Source of the DNA: Microcosmobacter mediterraneus
GTDB taxonomy: Bacteria; Bacteroidota; Bacteroidia; Flavobacteriales; Flavobacteriaceae
DNA length: 64,000 nt
NCBI RefSeq assembly: GCF_031846265.1
Contig: NZ_JAVRIA010000001.1
Location: 310,001-374,000 of the forward strand
Direction: 5' to 3'
Shown here: positions 16,408-23,747 of the stretch, piece after piece
How positions within the stretch are numbered: the stretch's first letter is position 1
How the letters are laid out: each line of letters opens with the position of its first letter
Made by a program: the position numbers and the translations under genes
The notes under the pieces: generated by a model
What the model was told of the DNA's origin: nothing
The model's input: the letters and a program-made list of their open reading frames with translations, nothing else
Database searches by the model: none

Positions 16408-16719
16408 ATGAAAACACAAAACAATATACAAGATGAAATTGATGAGGTTTTAAACCTATCAAATTTAGTTGCTAAAGTTAAAGCTCCACCTTTTTTTAAG
16501 GATAGGACTATGCAATCTTTATTTTCAGAGAACACCATAGAACATAGTTCGTTTTTTTGGTTTACACCAAAGTTTCAGATGGCTACTTTATTAGTATTCA
16601 TTTTTCTTAATGTAGCGGCTTTTATTCAATATAATACAACTAACTATAATGAACAGTTAGATAGTTTTGCAGAGCGCTATGGCATCTATGATACCGAAAC
16701 CTTAATTCAATTAAATTAA
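16408..16719 (+). CDS. Small single-span membrane protein, probable anti-sigma factor
   Basis: I recognise no named family. The 103-residue protein has a cytoplasmic-looking N-terminus with the motif VKAPPFFKDRTMQSL, one membrane segment at about residues 55-75 (ATLLVFIFLNVAAFI) and a short outside tail. Its position right after an ECF sigma gene, and a related KxPxxYF motif in the protein that follows the other sigma gene (22386-22889), argue that it restrains the sigma factor. It is followed two bases later by the CpxP/Spy-like gene. Confidence 0.65.
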   Translation: MKTQNNIQDEIDEVLNLSNLVAKVKAPPFFKDRTMQSLFSENTIEHSSFFWFTPKFQMATLLVFIFLNVAAFIQYNTTNYNEQLDSFAERYGIYDTETLIQLN

Positions 16720-16721
16720 TT

Positions 16722-17168
16722 ATGAAAAAGAATTCTCTAATTTATTCACTCCTAGCTTTTTTAGTAATTGCCAATGGTTTTTTTCTCTTTCATTTTGTTA
16801 AAGGGCCTAAAAAAAGAGATCAAAAACCAGAACTGTTTATGGTTAAGCAGTTAGATTTTAATGACAATCAGTTAGAAGAATATAAAATCATTAGCGATTT
16901 ACATTTTGAAAAAATGAAAACAACTTCAAAAGCTATAAGAAGTTTAAAGGATCAATTATTCACAAAAGTTTCAAATGCTAATATTGAAAGTAATTTTATT
17001 GACTCTATTACAACACTGATTGGAAACTATGAAAAAGATAAAGACTATGAGTTGTTTTTTCACCTACAAAAAGTAAGATCTATTTGTAATGATAAACAAA
17101 AAGAAAAGTTTGAAGCTATTATGAAAAAAACCCTAAAGAGAGGCGAAAGACAAAAACGAAGACATTAA
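16722..17168 (+). CDS. Periplasmic CpxP/Spy-like stress protein
   Basis: The 148-residue protein has an N-terminal membrane anchor or signal (about 5-26) and a helical, highly charged remainder containing QLDFNDNQLEEYKIISDLHFEKM, which resembles the LTxxQ repeats of CpxP, Spy and metal-sensing CnrX-like proteins. Such proteins bind misfolded proteins or metals in the periplasm and can feed back on an ECF sigma factor. The C-terminus is strongly basic (KRGERQKRRH). It completes a sigma / membrane protein / CpxP-like trio that recurs in mirror image at 21922-23463. Confidence 0.65.
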   Translation: MKKNSLIYSLLAFLVIANGFFLFHFVKGPKKRDQKPELFMVKQLDFNDNQLEEYKIISDLHFEKMKTTSKAIRSLKDQLFTKVSNANIESNFIDSITTLIGNYEKDKDYELFFHLQKVRSICNDKQKEKFEAIMKKTLKRGERQKRRH

Positions 17169-17182
17169 TTAAAGTAGCTTAG

Positions 17183-17204
17183 GTGAGAATATCATAATTC
17201 TTAC
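17183..17204. repeat. Inverted repeat before the YHYH operon promoter
   Basis: GTGAGAAT and ATTCTTAC form an eight-base stem with one G-U pair and a six-base loop. It lies between the CpxP-like gene and the third promoter motif and could be a weak terminator or an operator. Confidence 0.4.
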
Positions 17205-17205
17205 G

Positions 17206-17232
17206 CAAGTTTTTAAAACTAAACACATCCTA
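17206..17232 (+). promoter_or_regulatory. Candidate ECF promoter, copy 3 (before the YHYH genes)
   Basis: CAAGTTTT (17206-17213), 11 nt, then ACATCCTA (17225-17232). The first block and ACATC agree exactly with copies 1 and 2. The YHYH gene begins 28 nt downstream. Confidence 0.55.
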
Positions 17233-17260
17233 ATAATAACAACCTTTAACTTTTTTAATC

Positions 17261-18379
17261 ATGAAATACTTTACAGTAGTTTGCTGCCTAATACTAATGA
17301 GTTGTAATAGCAAAGTAAATAGAATAGCTGAGGTACATCGTCATAGTAATGCGCAAACTCATAATCATGACAATTACTTTGGTGATTATGTTTTAAAGGA
17401 TGAAAACTATGGTACAAATACTGTAGTTAATATAGATGATAATTTAAGGATTATGGTTACAAATGCCTTACCAAATCATAAAACAGGAGATTTTCCAAAT
17501 CAAGGTAATCCAAATAGTATTTCTGAGCAAAATAGGACTTATACATTTCCAATAAGCCCAAAATTTACAGGTAAAGCGCAATGGATGAGAGAACCTGGTG
17601 TAGCATTAAATGGTGTAAAGTTTGAACCTGGTACGGCTGAGGTTGTAGCTTGCGATACAGGAGAAAATTTCAGAGTAGAGGCTTTACAAGATGTTATTGA
17701 TTTAGGTTTAGATTTTAATTATGCACATGTACAACCAACAGGTGCTTATCATTATCATGGTACACCAACATCAGTAATAAAAGATTTTGATTCTGGTGAA
17801 GATTTAGTTCACATAGGTTTTGCACATGATGGTTTTCCGATGTATTACTCTAAAAGCGGAAAATACAAGCCTAGTTACAGAGCTATAAAAGGCAATAGAG
17901 AAGGAGAAGATTGTACATATACTAATCCTCATCAGTCTTTAGATATTTCTGTTGGAGGACATCATGATGGTACATTTACTTCAGATTTTGAATATGTAGA
18001 AGGCGAAGGAGATTTAGATGAATGTAACGGAATCATAGTAGATGGTAATTACATGTACTTGGTTACAAAAGAGTTTCCTTACGTAAGTCGCTGTTTAATG
18101 GGAGAAGTCTCTCAAAATCAACGCCAAGAACCTCCTAATACTAGAGGTAGAGATGGTGAAGAAGGAAGACGAGGAGGACCTCCAAGTTTTGCGGATCTTT
18201 TGGAAATGATGGATAAAAATAATGATGGAAAATTAAGTGCATCTGAAGTGGAAGGGCCTTTGAAAAATGATTTTGATAAAGTAGATAAAAATGATGATGG
18301 ATTTATAACCGAAAATGAGCTAAAATCTTTAAAAAGATCAAACCAAAAGGGACAACGACCACCAAGAAGAAGACAGTAA
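17261..18379 (+). CDS. YHYH-domain lipoprotein with two EF-hand loops
   Basis: The 372-residue lipoprotein (lipobox LMSC, Cys15) has a histidine-rich stretch just after the anchor (HRHSNAQTHNHD, 26-37), then a YHYH domain with the core GAYHYHGTP (YHYH at 163-166) and later HHD (235-236). Two EF-hand calcium loops close the protein: DKNNDGKLSASE (318-329) and DKNDDGFITENE (342-353), with a Gly/Arg/Pro-rich spacer before them. The many histidines suggest metal binding; the YHYH domain has no established activity. It is the first gene of a run of YHYH, YHYH, MORN and SCO genes. Confidence 0.85.
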   Translation: MKYFTVVCCLILMSCNSKVNRIAEVHRHSNAQTHNHDNYFGDYVLKDENYGTNTVVNIDDNLRIMVTNALPNHKTGDFPNQGNPNSISEQNRTYTFPISPKFTGKAQWMREPGVALNGVKFEPGTAEVVACDTGENFRVEALQDVIDLGLDFNYAHVQPTGAYHYHGTPTSVIKDFDSGEDLVHIGFAHDGFPMYYSKSGKYKPSYRAIKGNREGEDCTYTNPHQSLDISVGGHHDGTFTSDFEYVEGEGDLDECNGIIVDGNYMYLVTKEFPYVSRCLMGEVSQNQRQEPPNTRGRDGEEGRRGGPPSFADLLEMMDKNNDGKLSASEVEGPLKNDFDKVDKNDDGFITENELKSLKRSNQKGQRPPRRRQ

Positions 18380-18416
18380 AACGTTACAATTAATTAATAA
18401 AATAAATCGATTCAAA

Positions 18417-19445
18417 ATGAAAATAGTTTTAAAATTTATACCATGTATACTACTAATTGTAGTATTCATAATGGCTTGTTCATCAGATAATGAAGCTGAA
18501 AATTTAGAAAATTCTAATCCTTCAGCATTTACAGTAACAGTTAGTTCTATAACAGAATCTTCAGCAGTTTTAAATTGGACAAGTTCTAATGATGTAGATG
18601 GTGATGAAGTTACCTATACAGTAACCTTAAATGGTATTGAAATTGTATCTAATATATCTAGTTTATTATTATCACTAACTGATTTAGAATTAGATACGTT
18701 ATATTCTGGAAGTATAACTGCAAATGATGGAAATGGAGGTAGCGCATCTGCGAATTTTGATTTCACAACATTAGCTGAAGCACCTACATTACATCCTGCA
18801 TATGCCGATTTTGATGTAGATTATACGGATATTTATTTAGATGGTTCTAACGTTATAATTGAAACTATTGGTGAGCCTAATCATTTAACACCTTATTATA
18901 GTACATCTCATCCACTATATACGCCACCAACAGTTACTAATGTAGCACAAATGACACCAACACGAATTGATACTGCTAACCGAGATTATAATGCTACTTT
19001 AACGGTCTCTACAAATCCTCAAATGGCAAATTCAACCTCTGCCACTCAACTGGGTTCAATTGGTATTGCAGTAAGTGGTGCATTTATCTATAACGATCAA
19101 GAAGGTAATGGACCTTTAGATTCAGCAGCAGGTAGTTTAGATTATGCTGGTGCACATATAGGACCTTCAAATTACCATTACCATTTAGAGCCTTTAGCTT
19201 TTACAAATGATGATCAAAACTTAGTAGGTATCATCTCTGATGGCTTCTTTATCTATGGTAGAAAATGTAATTCAACAGGTACATATCCTACAGATCTAGA
19301 TGCATCAGGTGGTCACACAAGTACAACTCAACATGCAGATGATGCAGAATATCACTATCACATTATTAATGAAGTCTATGGTTCGCTTGGTAGATATTTA
19401 GTTTTTGCAGGACCTTATCAAGGTACACCAAATGCGATTAATTAA
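18417..19445 (+). CDS. YHYH-domain lipoprotein with N-terminal FN3-like domain
   Basis: The 342-residue lipoprotein (lipobox IMAC, Cys21) carries a fibronectin/cadherin-like beta domain (about 36-117) and then a YHYH domain with two copies of the motif, SNYHYHLEP (YHYH 253-256) and EYHYHI (312-315). The region after Cys21 is acidic (SSDNEAEN). It differs from the upstream YHYH protein in lacking EF hands. The following gene overlaps its end by 14 bases. Function is not established; metal binding is plausible. Confidence 0.85.
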   Translation: MKIVLKFIPCILLIVVFIMACSSDNEAENLENSNPSAFTVTVSSITESSAVLNWTSSNDVDGDEVTYTVTLNGIEIVSNISSLLLSLTDLELDTLYSGSITANDGNGGSASANFDFTTLAEAPTLHPAYADFDVDYTDIYLDGSNVIIETIGEPNHLTPYYSTSHPLYTPPTVTNVAQMTPTRIDTANRDYNATLTVSTNPQMANSTSATQLGSIGIAVSGAFIYNDQEGNGPLDSAAGSLDYAGAHIGPSNYHYHLEPLAFTNDDQNLVGIISDGFFIYGRKCNSTGTYPTDLDASGGHTSTTQHADDAEYHYHIINEVYGSLGRYLVFAGPYQGTPNAIN

Positions 19446-20034
19446 TTATAGATACATATTAATTTTTATTGTGTTTTACAATTGTAACAATTCATCAAAA
19501 AAAGATGTACAAGTTCAATTGTATAATGAAATAAAAACTACTACAATTGAAAAAATCCAGTTATCATTAAACTCATCAAAAGGGCAATGGTTTTATAATA
19601 ATAAGCCTTTTAATGGCTATGCTGTTAAATACTATAAAAATGATTCTGTAGCAGAAAAAACAGGATATTTTAATGGTAAAAGAGAAGGAGAATCTCTTGC
19701 ATATTACTATAACGGAAAACTGAAAAAACATGCCTATTATTCTAATAATAAGCTCAATGGTAAAAAGTTGAATTATTATGAGGATGGCAAAATTGTATCA
19801 GAATTTAATTATATAAATGGCATACCACATGGCATACAAAAAACTTGGTATGCTAATGGTCAATTAGCTAAAAGGAAAAATTTAATTCATGGTAAAGAAG
19901 ACGGCTTGCAACAAGCTTGGTTAGAAAATGGAACATTATATGTTAATTACGAAACTAAAGATGGACGTGTTTATGGTTTGAGACGAGCTACTCTATGTTA
20001 TAAACTAGAAGATGAAAAAGTTATTAAAAAATAG
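19432..20034 (+). CDS. MORN-repeat (YwqK-like) lipoprotein
   Basis: The 200-residue protein starts at ATG 19432, giving a short signal with lipobox FYNC (Cys18). The rest is built of MORN-type repeats of the form NG..G....Y...G.L, for example NGKREGESLAYYYNGKL and NGIPHGIQKTWYANGQL, as in proteins catalogued under YwqK. That catalogue name implies an antitoxin, but no toxin gene is near. A C-terminal GLRRATLCYKLED with a single cysteine stands outside the repeats. It overlaps both neighbours (14 and 23 bases), so it is coupled to the YHYH and SCO genes. Confidence 0.8.
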   Translation: MRLINYRYILIFIVFYNCNNSSKKDVQVQLYNEIKTTTIEKIQLSLNSSKGQWFYNNKPFNGYAVKYYKNDSVAEKTGYFNGKREGESLAYYYNGKLKKHAYYSNNKLNGKKLNYYEDGKIVSEFNYINGIPHGIQKTWYANGQLAKRKNLIHGKEDGLQQAWLENGTLYVNYETKDGRVYGLRRATLCYKLEDEKVIKK

Positions 20035-20713
20035 AATAGTTAAAGTATTAATATTAAGCCTGCTTGTAATTAACGTTGTTAGCTGTAAAAAAAGCACGAA
20101 GGAAGACACTAATATTTCTGAAAATGCTGAGCAAATTAAGTATTTACCTTATTATAAGGATGAATCTTTCACACCTTATTGGATAAAACCTAATACAGAT
20201 GAAGAACGTAATTTTCATAAAATACCTAATTTTAGATTAGTTAATCAATTAGGAGATACAATTACTCAAAAAACTTTTAATGATAAAATTTATATTACTG
20301 ATTTCTTCTTTGCTAGTTGCCCAGGTATATGCCCTCAAATGACTGGGAATATGCTAAAACTCCAAGAAAAACTTATTAATGATAATGATATTCTTTTTCT
20401 ATCACATACAGTTACACCATCTCGAGATTCTGTATCAGTTTTAAAAAACTATGCTAAAATGCATGGTGTTATAGATAATAAATGGCATTTAGTAACAGGA
20501 GATAAAGAGGATATATATAACTTAGGTAGACATCATTATTTTGTGGAAAATGATTTGGGTGAAAAAAAAGATATAAATGATTTTTTGCATACCGAGAACT
20601 TCTTATTAATTGATAAAAACAAACATATTCGTGGTATTTATAATGGTTTAAATAGAGCTTCATTGGCTCAATTGATAATAGATGTAGAAATATTACAATT
20701 AGAGAAAAATTAA
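20012..20713 (+). CDS. SCO1/SenC family copper-binding lipoprotein
   Basis: SCO proteins have a thioredoxin fold and deliver copper to, or maintain thiols of, cytochrome oxidase CuA sites. The 233-residue protein is a lipoprotein (NVVSC, Cys25) with the copper motif CPGIC (Cys103 and Cys107) and the third ligand His193 in FLHTEN. All three ligands are intact. No oxidase subunit gene is nearby, so here it may serve copper homeostasis or redox stress rather than oxidase assembly. It is the last gene of the YHYH-MORN-SCO run and is followed by a terminator. Confidence 0.92.
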   Translation: MKKLLKNRIVKVLILSLLVINVVSCKKSTKEDTNISENAEQIKYLPYYKDESFTPYWIKPNTDEERNFHKIPNFRLVNQLGDTITQKTFNDKIYITDFFFASCPGICPQMTGNMLKLQEKLINDNDILFLSHTVTPSRDSVSVLKNYAKMHGVIDNKWHLVTGDKEDIYNLGRHHYFVENDLGEKKDINDFLHTENFLLIDKNKHIRGIYNGLNRASLAQLIIDVEILQLEKN

Positions 20714-20734
20714 TGCTGATTTATTTGTTAATTT

Positions 20735-20774
20735 GAAAAGCTTCATAGTTCTATATTGTGAAGCTTTTCTATTT
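20735..20774 (+). terminator. Terminator after the SCO gene
   Basis: An eleven-base perfect stem GAAAAGCTTCA / TGAAGCTTTTC with a 13-base loop is followed by a T-rich stretch. Confidence 0.75.
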
Positions 20775-20791
20775 TTACAAAAACTTAGTTT

Positions 20792-21874
20792 ATGAAAGTC
20801 TACTCTTTAATTATCATGCTGTCTATTATTCTATGCTCTTGTAAAAAAGATTTTTCTCCTAGAAATTTCTCTAAAGTAGAAATAGAGACCATTGCTGAGG
20901 ATTCTACTTATTCCATAAGAGCTTTGGAGTTTGATGATCAGTATATCTATTATGGCAGTGCAGATCATTTTGGTAAGCAGGATTTAGATGGAGAAAATAA
21001 AATAGACCTATCAGAATTTAAATTTAGTAAAGCAAAGCATCATACCAAATTTGAGTTTAAAAACCAAGACGGTAACTTTCTTCATTTTAGAGCCATAGCT
21101 GTAGTGGAAGGCACTATGTTTGCTATCTCGATTGCTAATCCTGCTAAACTTTATAAATTACATAGAAAAGCTAAGCGTGCTACATTAGTTTACGAAGAAA
21201 TTAATGATACTGTTTTTTATGATGCTATGGCATTTTGGAATGAAAAGGAAGGTATTAGTATTGGTGATAGTGTTGATGGTTGTTTATCTATAATAATTAC
21301 CAGAGATGGAGGAAACTCATGGACTAAATTAACCTGTGATCAATTACCTAAAGGTATGGAAGGCGAAGGTGCTTTTGCTGCCAGCGATACTAATATAGCT
21401 ACTGTAGGCAATAAAACTTGGGTAGCTACAACAGCAGGACGTATTTATTATTCCGATGATAAAGGCAATTCTTGGACAGTTATAGACACACCAATAGTTA
21501 AAGAAAAAGAAACTGAAGGTATTTATTCTATAGATTTTTACAATGAGAAGATTGGATATGGAATAGGTGGTGATTACCTTAAACCTGCAGATAGTTCAGC
21601 TAATAAAATAAAAACTATTGATGGCGGAAAAACATGGCAATTAGCTGCTAATAATCAAAGTCCTGGTTACAGAAGTTGTTTACAATATTTACCACACGGT
21701 GAAGGTGAAGAGTTAGTTGCTGTTGGTTTTAAAGGTGTAGATTATAGTAATGATGGTGGAGAGACATGGACACATTTAAGTGACGAAAGTTTTTATACCA
21801 TCAGATTTATTAATGAAGAAGAAGCTTATGCAGCTGGCAGAGGTCGTATTTGTAAGTTAACTTTTAAAGAATAA
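20792..21874 (+). CDS. Ycf48-like beta-propeller lipoprotein
   Basis: The 360-residue lipoprotein (lipobox LCSC, Cys17) contains at least four Asp-box turns of a beta propeller: TRDGGNSWT, SDDKGNSWT, TIDGGKTWQ and SNDGGETWT. Such proteins are often labelled oxidoreductase or photosystem assembly factor by name transfer, but neither role is supported here. A binding or scaffolding role in the envelope is the safest reading. It is bounded by terminators and converges on the CpxP-like gene. Confidence 0.8.
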   Translation: MKVYSLIIMLSIILCSCKKDFSPRNFSKVEIETIAEDSTYSIRALEFDDQYIYYGSADHFGKQDLDGENKIDLSEFKFSKAKHHTKFEFKNQDGNFLHFRAIAVVEGTMFAISIANPAKLYKLHRKAKRATLVYEEINDTVFYDAMAFWNEKEGISIGDSVDGCLSIIITRDGGNSWTKLTCDQLPKGMEGEGAFAASDTNIATVGNKTWVATTAGRIYYSDDKGNSWTVIDTPIVKEKETEGIYSIDFYNEKIGYGIGGDYLKPADSSANKIKTIDGGKTWQLAANNQSPGYRSCLQYLPHGEGEELVAVGFKGVDYSNDGGETWTHLSDESFYTIRFINEEEAYAAGRGRICKLTFKE

Positions 21875-21875
21875 A

Positions 21876-21905
21876 AAAACAGGCCTAAATAAGCTTGTTT
21901 TTAAT
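21876..21905. terminator. Weak hairpin between converging genes
   Basis: AAAAACAGGCCT and AAGCTTGTTTTT form an imperfect stem flanked by A and T tracts. It lies between the propeller gene and the minus-strand CpxP-like gene. Confidence 0.45.
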
Positions 21906-21921
21906 ATAATCTTTCTAGGAA

Positions 21922-22380
21922 TTAATTTCCTCTAGCGCCTCGCTTTTCTCTAAACTTTTTCAATTTATCTAACAATTGTCTGTTAAAGGCGTCTTCAGCC
22001 ATTTTCAACTTAATGATTTTTTGTGGACTTAGAATATTCTTTAAATCGCTAACCAATTGTTTTTTGGCATCTAATAATTGAGCTTCGGTAATGAGGTAAT
22101 TATCTAAAGCCTTTTGAGCATCAGCATCAGACAAAGAACCATTTTTTAAAGATTGCCTGATACTTTTAAAATCACTTTTTCTTAAACCCTCTACTTTATC
22201 TTCAAATGCGTTATAAACTGGCCAGAATTGCTGAGCTTCATCACTTGTAAGATTGAGTTGATTTGTAATAAAAGTTGCTTTTTGTGCTTTAATACGCTCT
22301 CTCATTTTTTCACCGCCAGGCTGAGCGAAAGCAGTAAATGATAGTAGCATTACAATTGCAGGAATAATTAATGTTTTCAT
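21922..22380 (-). CDS. Periplasmic CpxP/Spy-like protein, sensor of an ECF sigma system
   Basis: The 152-residue protein has a cleavable signal peptide (1-19, AFAQ) and a long helical body with LTSDEAQQFWPVYNAFEDKV, the usual LTxxQ-like motif of flavobacterial relatives, and a basic C-terminus. It is the third gene of a sigma / membrane protein / CpxP-like trio (5 bases after its neighbour). Relatives are thought to sense envelope stress; the ligand is unknown. Confidence 0.75.
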   Translation of the reverse strand: MKTLIIPAIVMLLSFTAFAQPGGEKMRERIKAQKATFITNQLNLTSDEAQQFWPVYNAFEDKVEGLRKSDFKSIRQSLKNGSLSDADAQKALDNYLITEAQLLDAKKQLVSDLKNILSPQKIIKLKMAEDAFNRQLLDKLKKFREKRGARGN

Positions 22381-22385
22381 GGGTA

Positions 22386-22889
22386 TTATTGTTCTATAAT
22401 GTCTTGTATATTAACGTTATCAAGCAAATAAGACTCTAAGTCTGATTCGTTTATTTGTTCTTCAATGATACTAAAATCCTCATCTAGAAGTTGAACTTCA
22501 TTTAATAATGATGCCAGCTCATATGTGCCTAAATCTTGTTCTTCTAAGTATAACTCTACCATTTCAGAATCTATTTCAAAAGTCTCTTCTTTAGAAGTAA
22601 AAATACTGAACATTAAAACTAAAGCAGCTGCAATGCCAGAAATGTAAAGTAGATTTTTACGATTAAACAGGTTTACCACTTTAGATTGGTCACTAGAAAC
22701 TTTAGATATAACATGGTCTTCTAAGGTGTTAAAGTAATCATCAGGCACTTTAAATCCTGAACGCATTGAATCTTTCAATTTAGGTTTTGAATTCAACGAT
22801 TTTAATACCTTATCATCAAGCGACTCAAAGTAGTTATCAGGTGTTTTAAATCCTGTTGTTTTAATGTTATGTAAATCTTTGTTAATCAT
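22386..22889 (-). CDS. Single-span membrane protein, probable anti-sigma factor
   Basis: No named family is recognised. The 167-residue protein has two similar N-terminal motifs, TGFKTPDNYFESLDDKVL (about 12-29) and SGFKVPDDYFNTLEDHVI (about 44-61), one membrane segment (about 88-108) and an acidic outer tail rich in Glu and Asp. The duplicated FKxPxxYF motif probably contacts the sigma factor encoded just upstream, as in other flavobacterial sigma operons. This role is inferred from position and motif. Confidence 0.65.
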   Translation of the reverse strand: MINKDLHNIKTTGFKTPDNYFESLDDKVLKSLNSKPKLKDSMRSGFKVPDDYFNTLEDHVISKVSSDQSKVVNLFNRKNLLYISGIAAALVLMFSIFTSKEETFEIDSEMVELYLEEQDLGTYELASLLNEVQLLDEDFSIIEEQINESDLESYLLDNVNIQDIIEQ

Positions 22890-22920
22890 TATCTATTGGA
22901 CTAAAAGTTACGTAAAAGGT

Positions 22921-23463
22921 TTAATCTGAAGTTAAAAAGCTTTCTATTTTTTTTACTGCGATGTGATACGATGCTTTTAATGCACCTTCACTTGTTTCTA
23001 AAATTTCAGATATTTCCTTGTATTTTAAGTCGTCAAAGTATTTCATGTTAAAGACTAATTGTTGTTTTTGTGGTAAAGTTGCGATGGCTTGTTGTAATTT
23101 TAACTGAATAGTTTCACCTTCAAAATATGTGTCAGCCTTTAAATTGTTTACAGCATGTTGCTGAATTTCTTCATTAGTAATTTGAAGACGTTTAGCGTTT
23201 TTATTAATATGTGTAATAGATTCATTGGTGGCAATTCTATACATCCAAGAATATAATTTGCTATCACCTTTAAACTTATCAATACTCCTAAATACTTTTA
23301 TAAACGTGTTTTGTAATACATCATCAGCATCATCGTGGCTTATTACAATTTTTCTAATATGCCAATATAAGCGTTCCTTATAAAGCGTCATTAACGTTTT
23401 AAAAGCTTGCTCTTTATGGGTTTTGGATTGTAATTGCTGTACTAAATCGGTTTCGTTTTGCAA
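22921..23463 (-). CDS. ECF-type RNA polymerase sigma factor
   Basis: The 180-residue protein shows region 2 (ISHDDADDVLQNTFIKVFRS, KLYSWMYRIATNESITHI) and region 4 (LKYKEISEILETSEGALKAS). The start appears to be a TTG at 23463, as no ATG lies in frame upstream. It heads the second sigma / membrane protein / CpxP-like operon. The two-block motif found at the 15.8 kb locus was not seen upstream of this gene, so the two sigma factors probably read different promoters. Confidence 0.92.
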   Translation of the reverse strand: MQNETDLVQQLQSKTHKEQAFKTLMTLYKERLYWHIRKIVISHDDADDVLQNTFIKVFRSIDKFKGDSKLYSWMYRIATNESITHINKNAKRLQITNEEIQQHAVNNLKADTYFEGETIQLKLQQAIATLPQKQQLVFNMKYFDDLKYKEISEILETSEGALKASYHIAVKKIESFLTSD

Positions 23464-23618
23464 GTGATTAGGGTTTGCTTATTAAGACTATTATGGCTTA
23501 AAAAGGTTTAATCAAATATCGCAAATTTTAAGCTAATAATTAAATGTCTTAAAATCAAATAGTTAAATTTAAATAATCGATAAAGTGTTTAATAATAACG
23601 ATAAAATACATATTTTTC

Positions 23619-23650
23619 TTGTATAATATAAAAATATAGTATATGTTTAC
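23619..23650 (+). promoter_or_regulatory. Candidate promoter of a small RNA
   Basis: A TTG (23619-23621) and TATGTTTAC (23642-23650) are separated by 20 nt, the normal flavobacterial spacing; the -7 block has A in place of the last G. No protein gene lies downstream on this strand before a terminator at 23703. Confidence 0.45.
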
Positions 23651-23656
23651 ACCAGC

Positions 23657-23735
23657 TTAACCTATTTGTATTACCAGTTCCCCAAATCTGGTGATATAAC
23701 GAGAAGGCGACCGAGAGGTCGCCTTCTTATTTTTA
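23657..23735 (+). ncRNA. Candidate small structured RNA
   Basis: Both neighbouring protein genes are on the minus strand, yet this interval holds a plus-strand promoter-like pair (23619-23650) and a strong hairpin (23703-23726) whose T tract is only on the plus-strand side. Between them is a second hairpin, TTACCAG / CTGGTGA (23671-23677 with 23688-23694), and an extra ACCAG at 23651-23655 that could pair alternatively with the same CTGGT. A transcript of roughly 75-80 nt is predicted. No Rfam family was recognised; the flavobacterial Flavo-1 motif would be the first to compare. It is a prediction only. Confidence 0.4.
23703..23735 (+). terminator. Terminator hairpin with plus-strand T tract
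   Basis: A ten-base perfect stem GAAGGCGACC / GGTCGCCTTC with loop GAGA is followed on the plus strand by TTATTTTTA. On the minus strand the hairpin is not followed by T residues, so it is a poor terminator for the ABC exporter gene at 23748. Confidence 0.75.
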
Positions 23736-23747
23736 TGTTGTTAATAT

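Noticed and set aside
19432..20034. Toxin-antitoxin system, from the YwqK catalogue name
   Set aside because: No toxin gene is adjacent and the protein is a lipoprotein in an envelope operon; MORN repeats alone do not show antitoxin action.
20792..21874. Oxidoreductase or photosystem assembly factor
   Set aside because: These labels come from name transfer; only Asp-box propeller motifs are visible and the organism shows no photosystem genes here.
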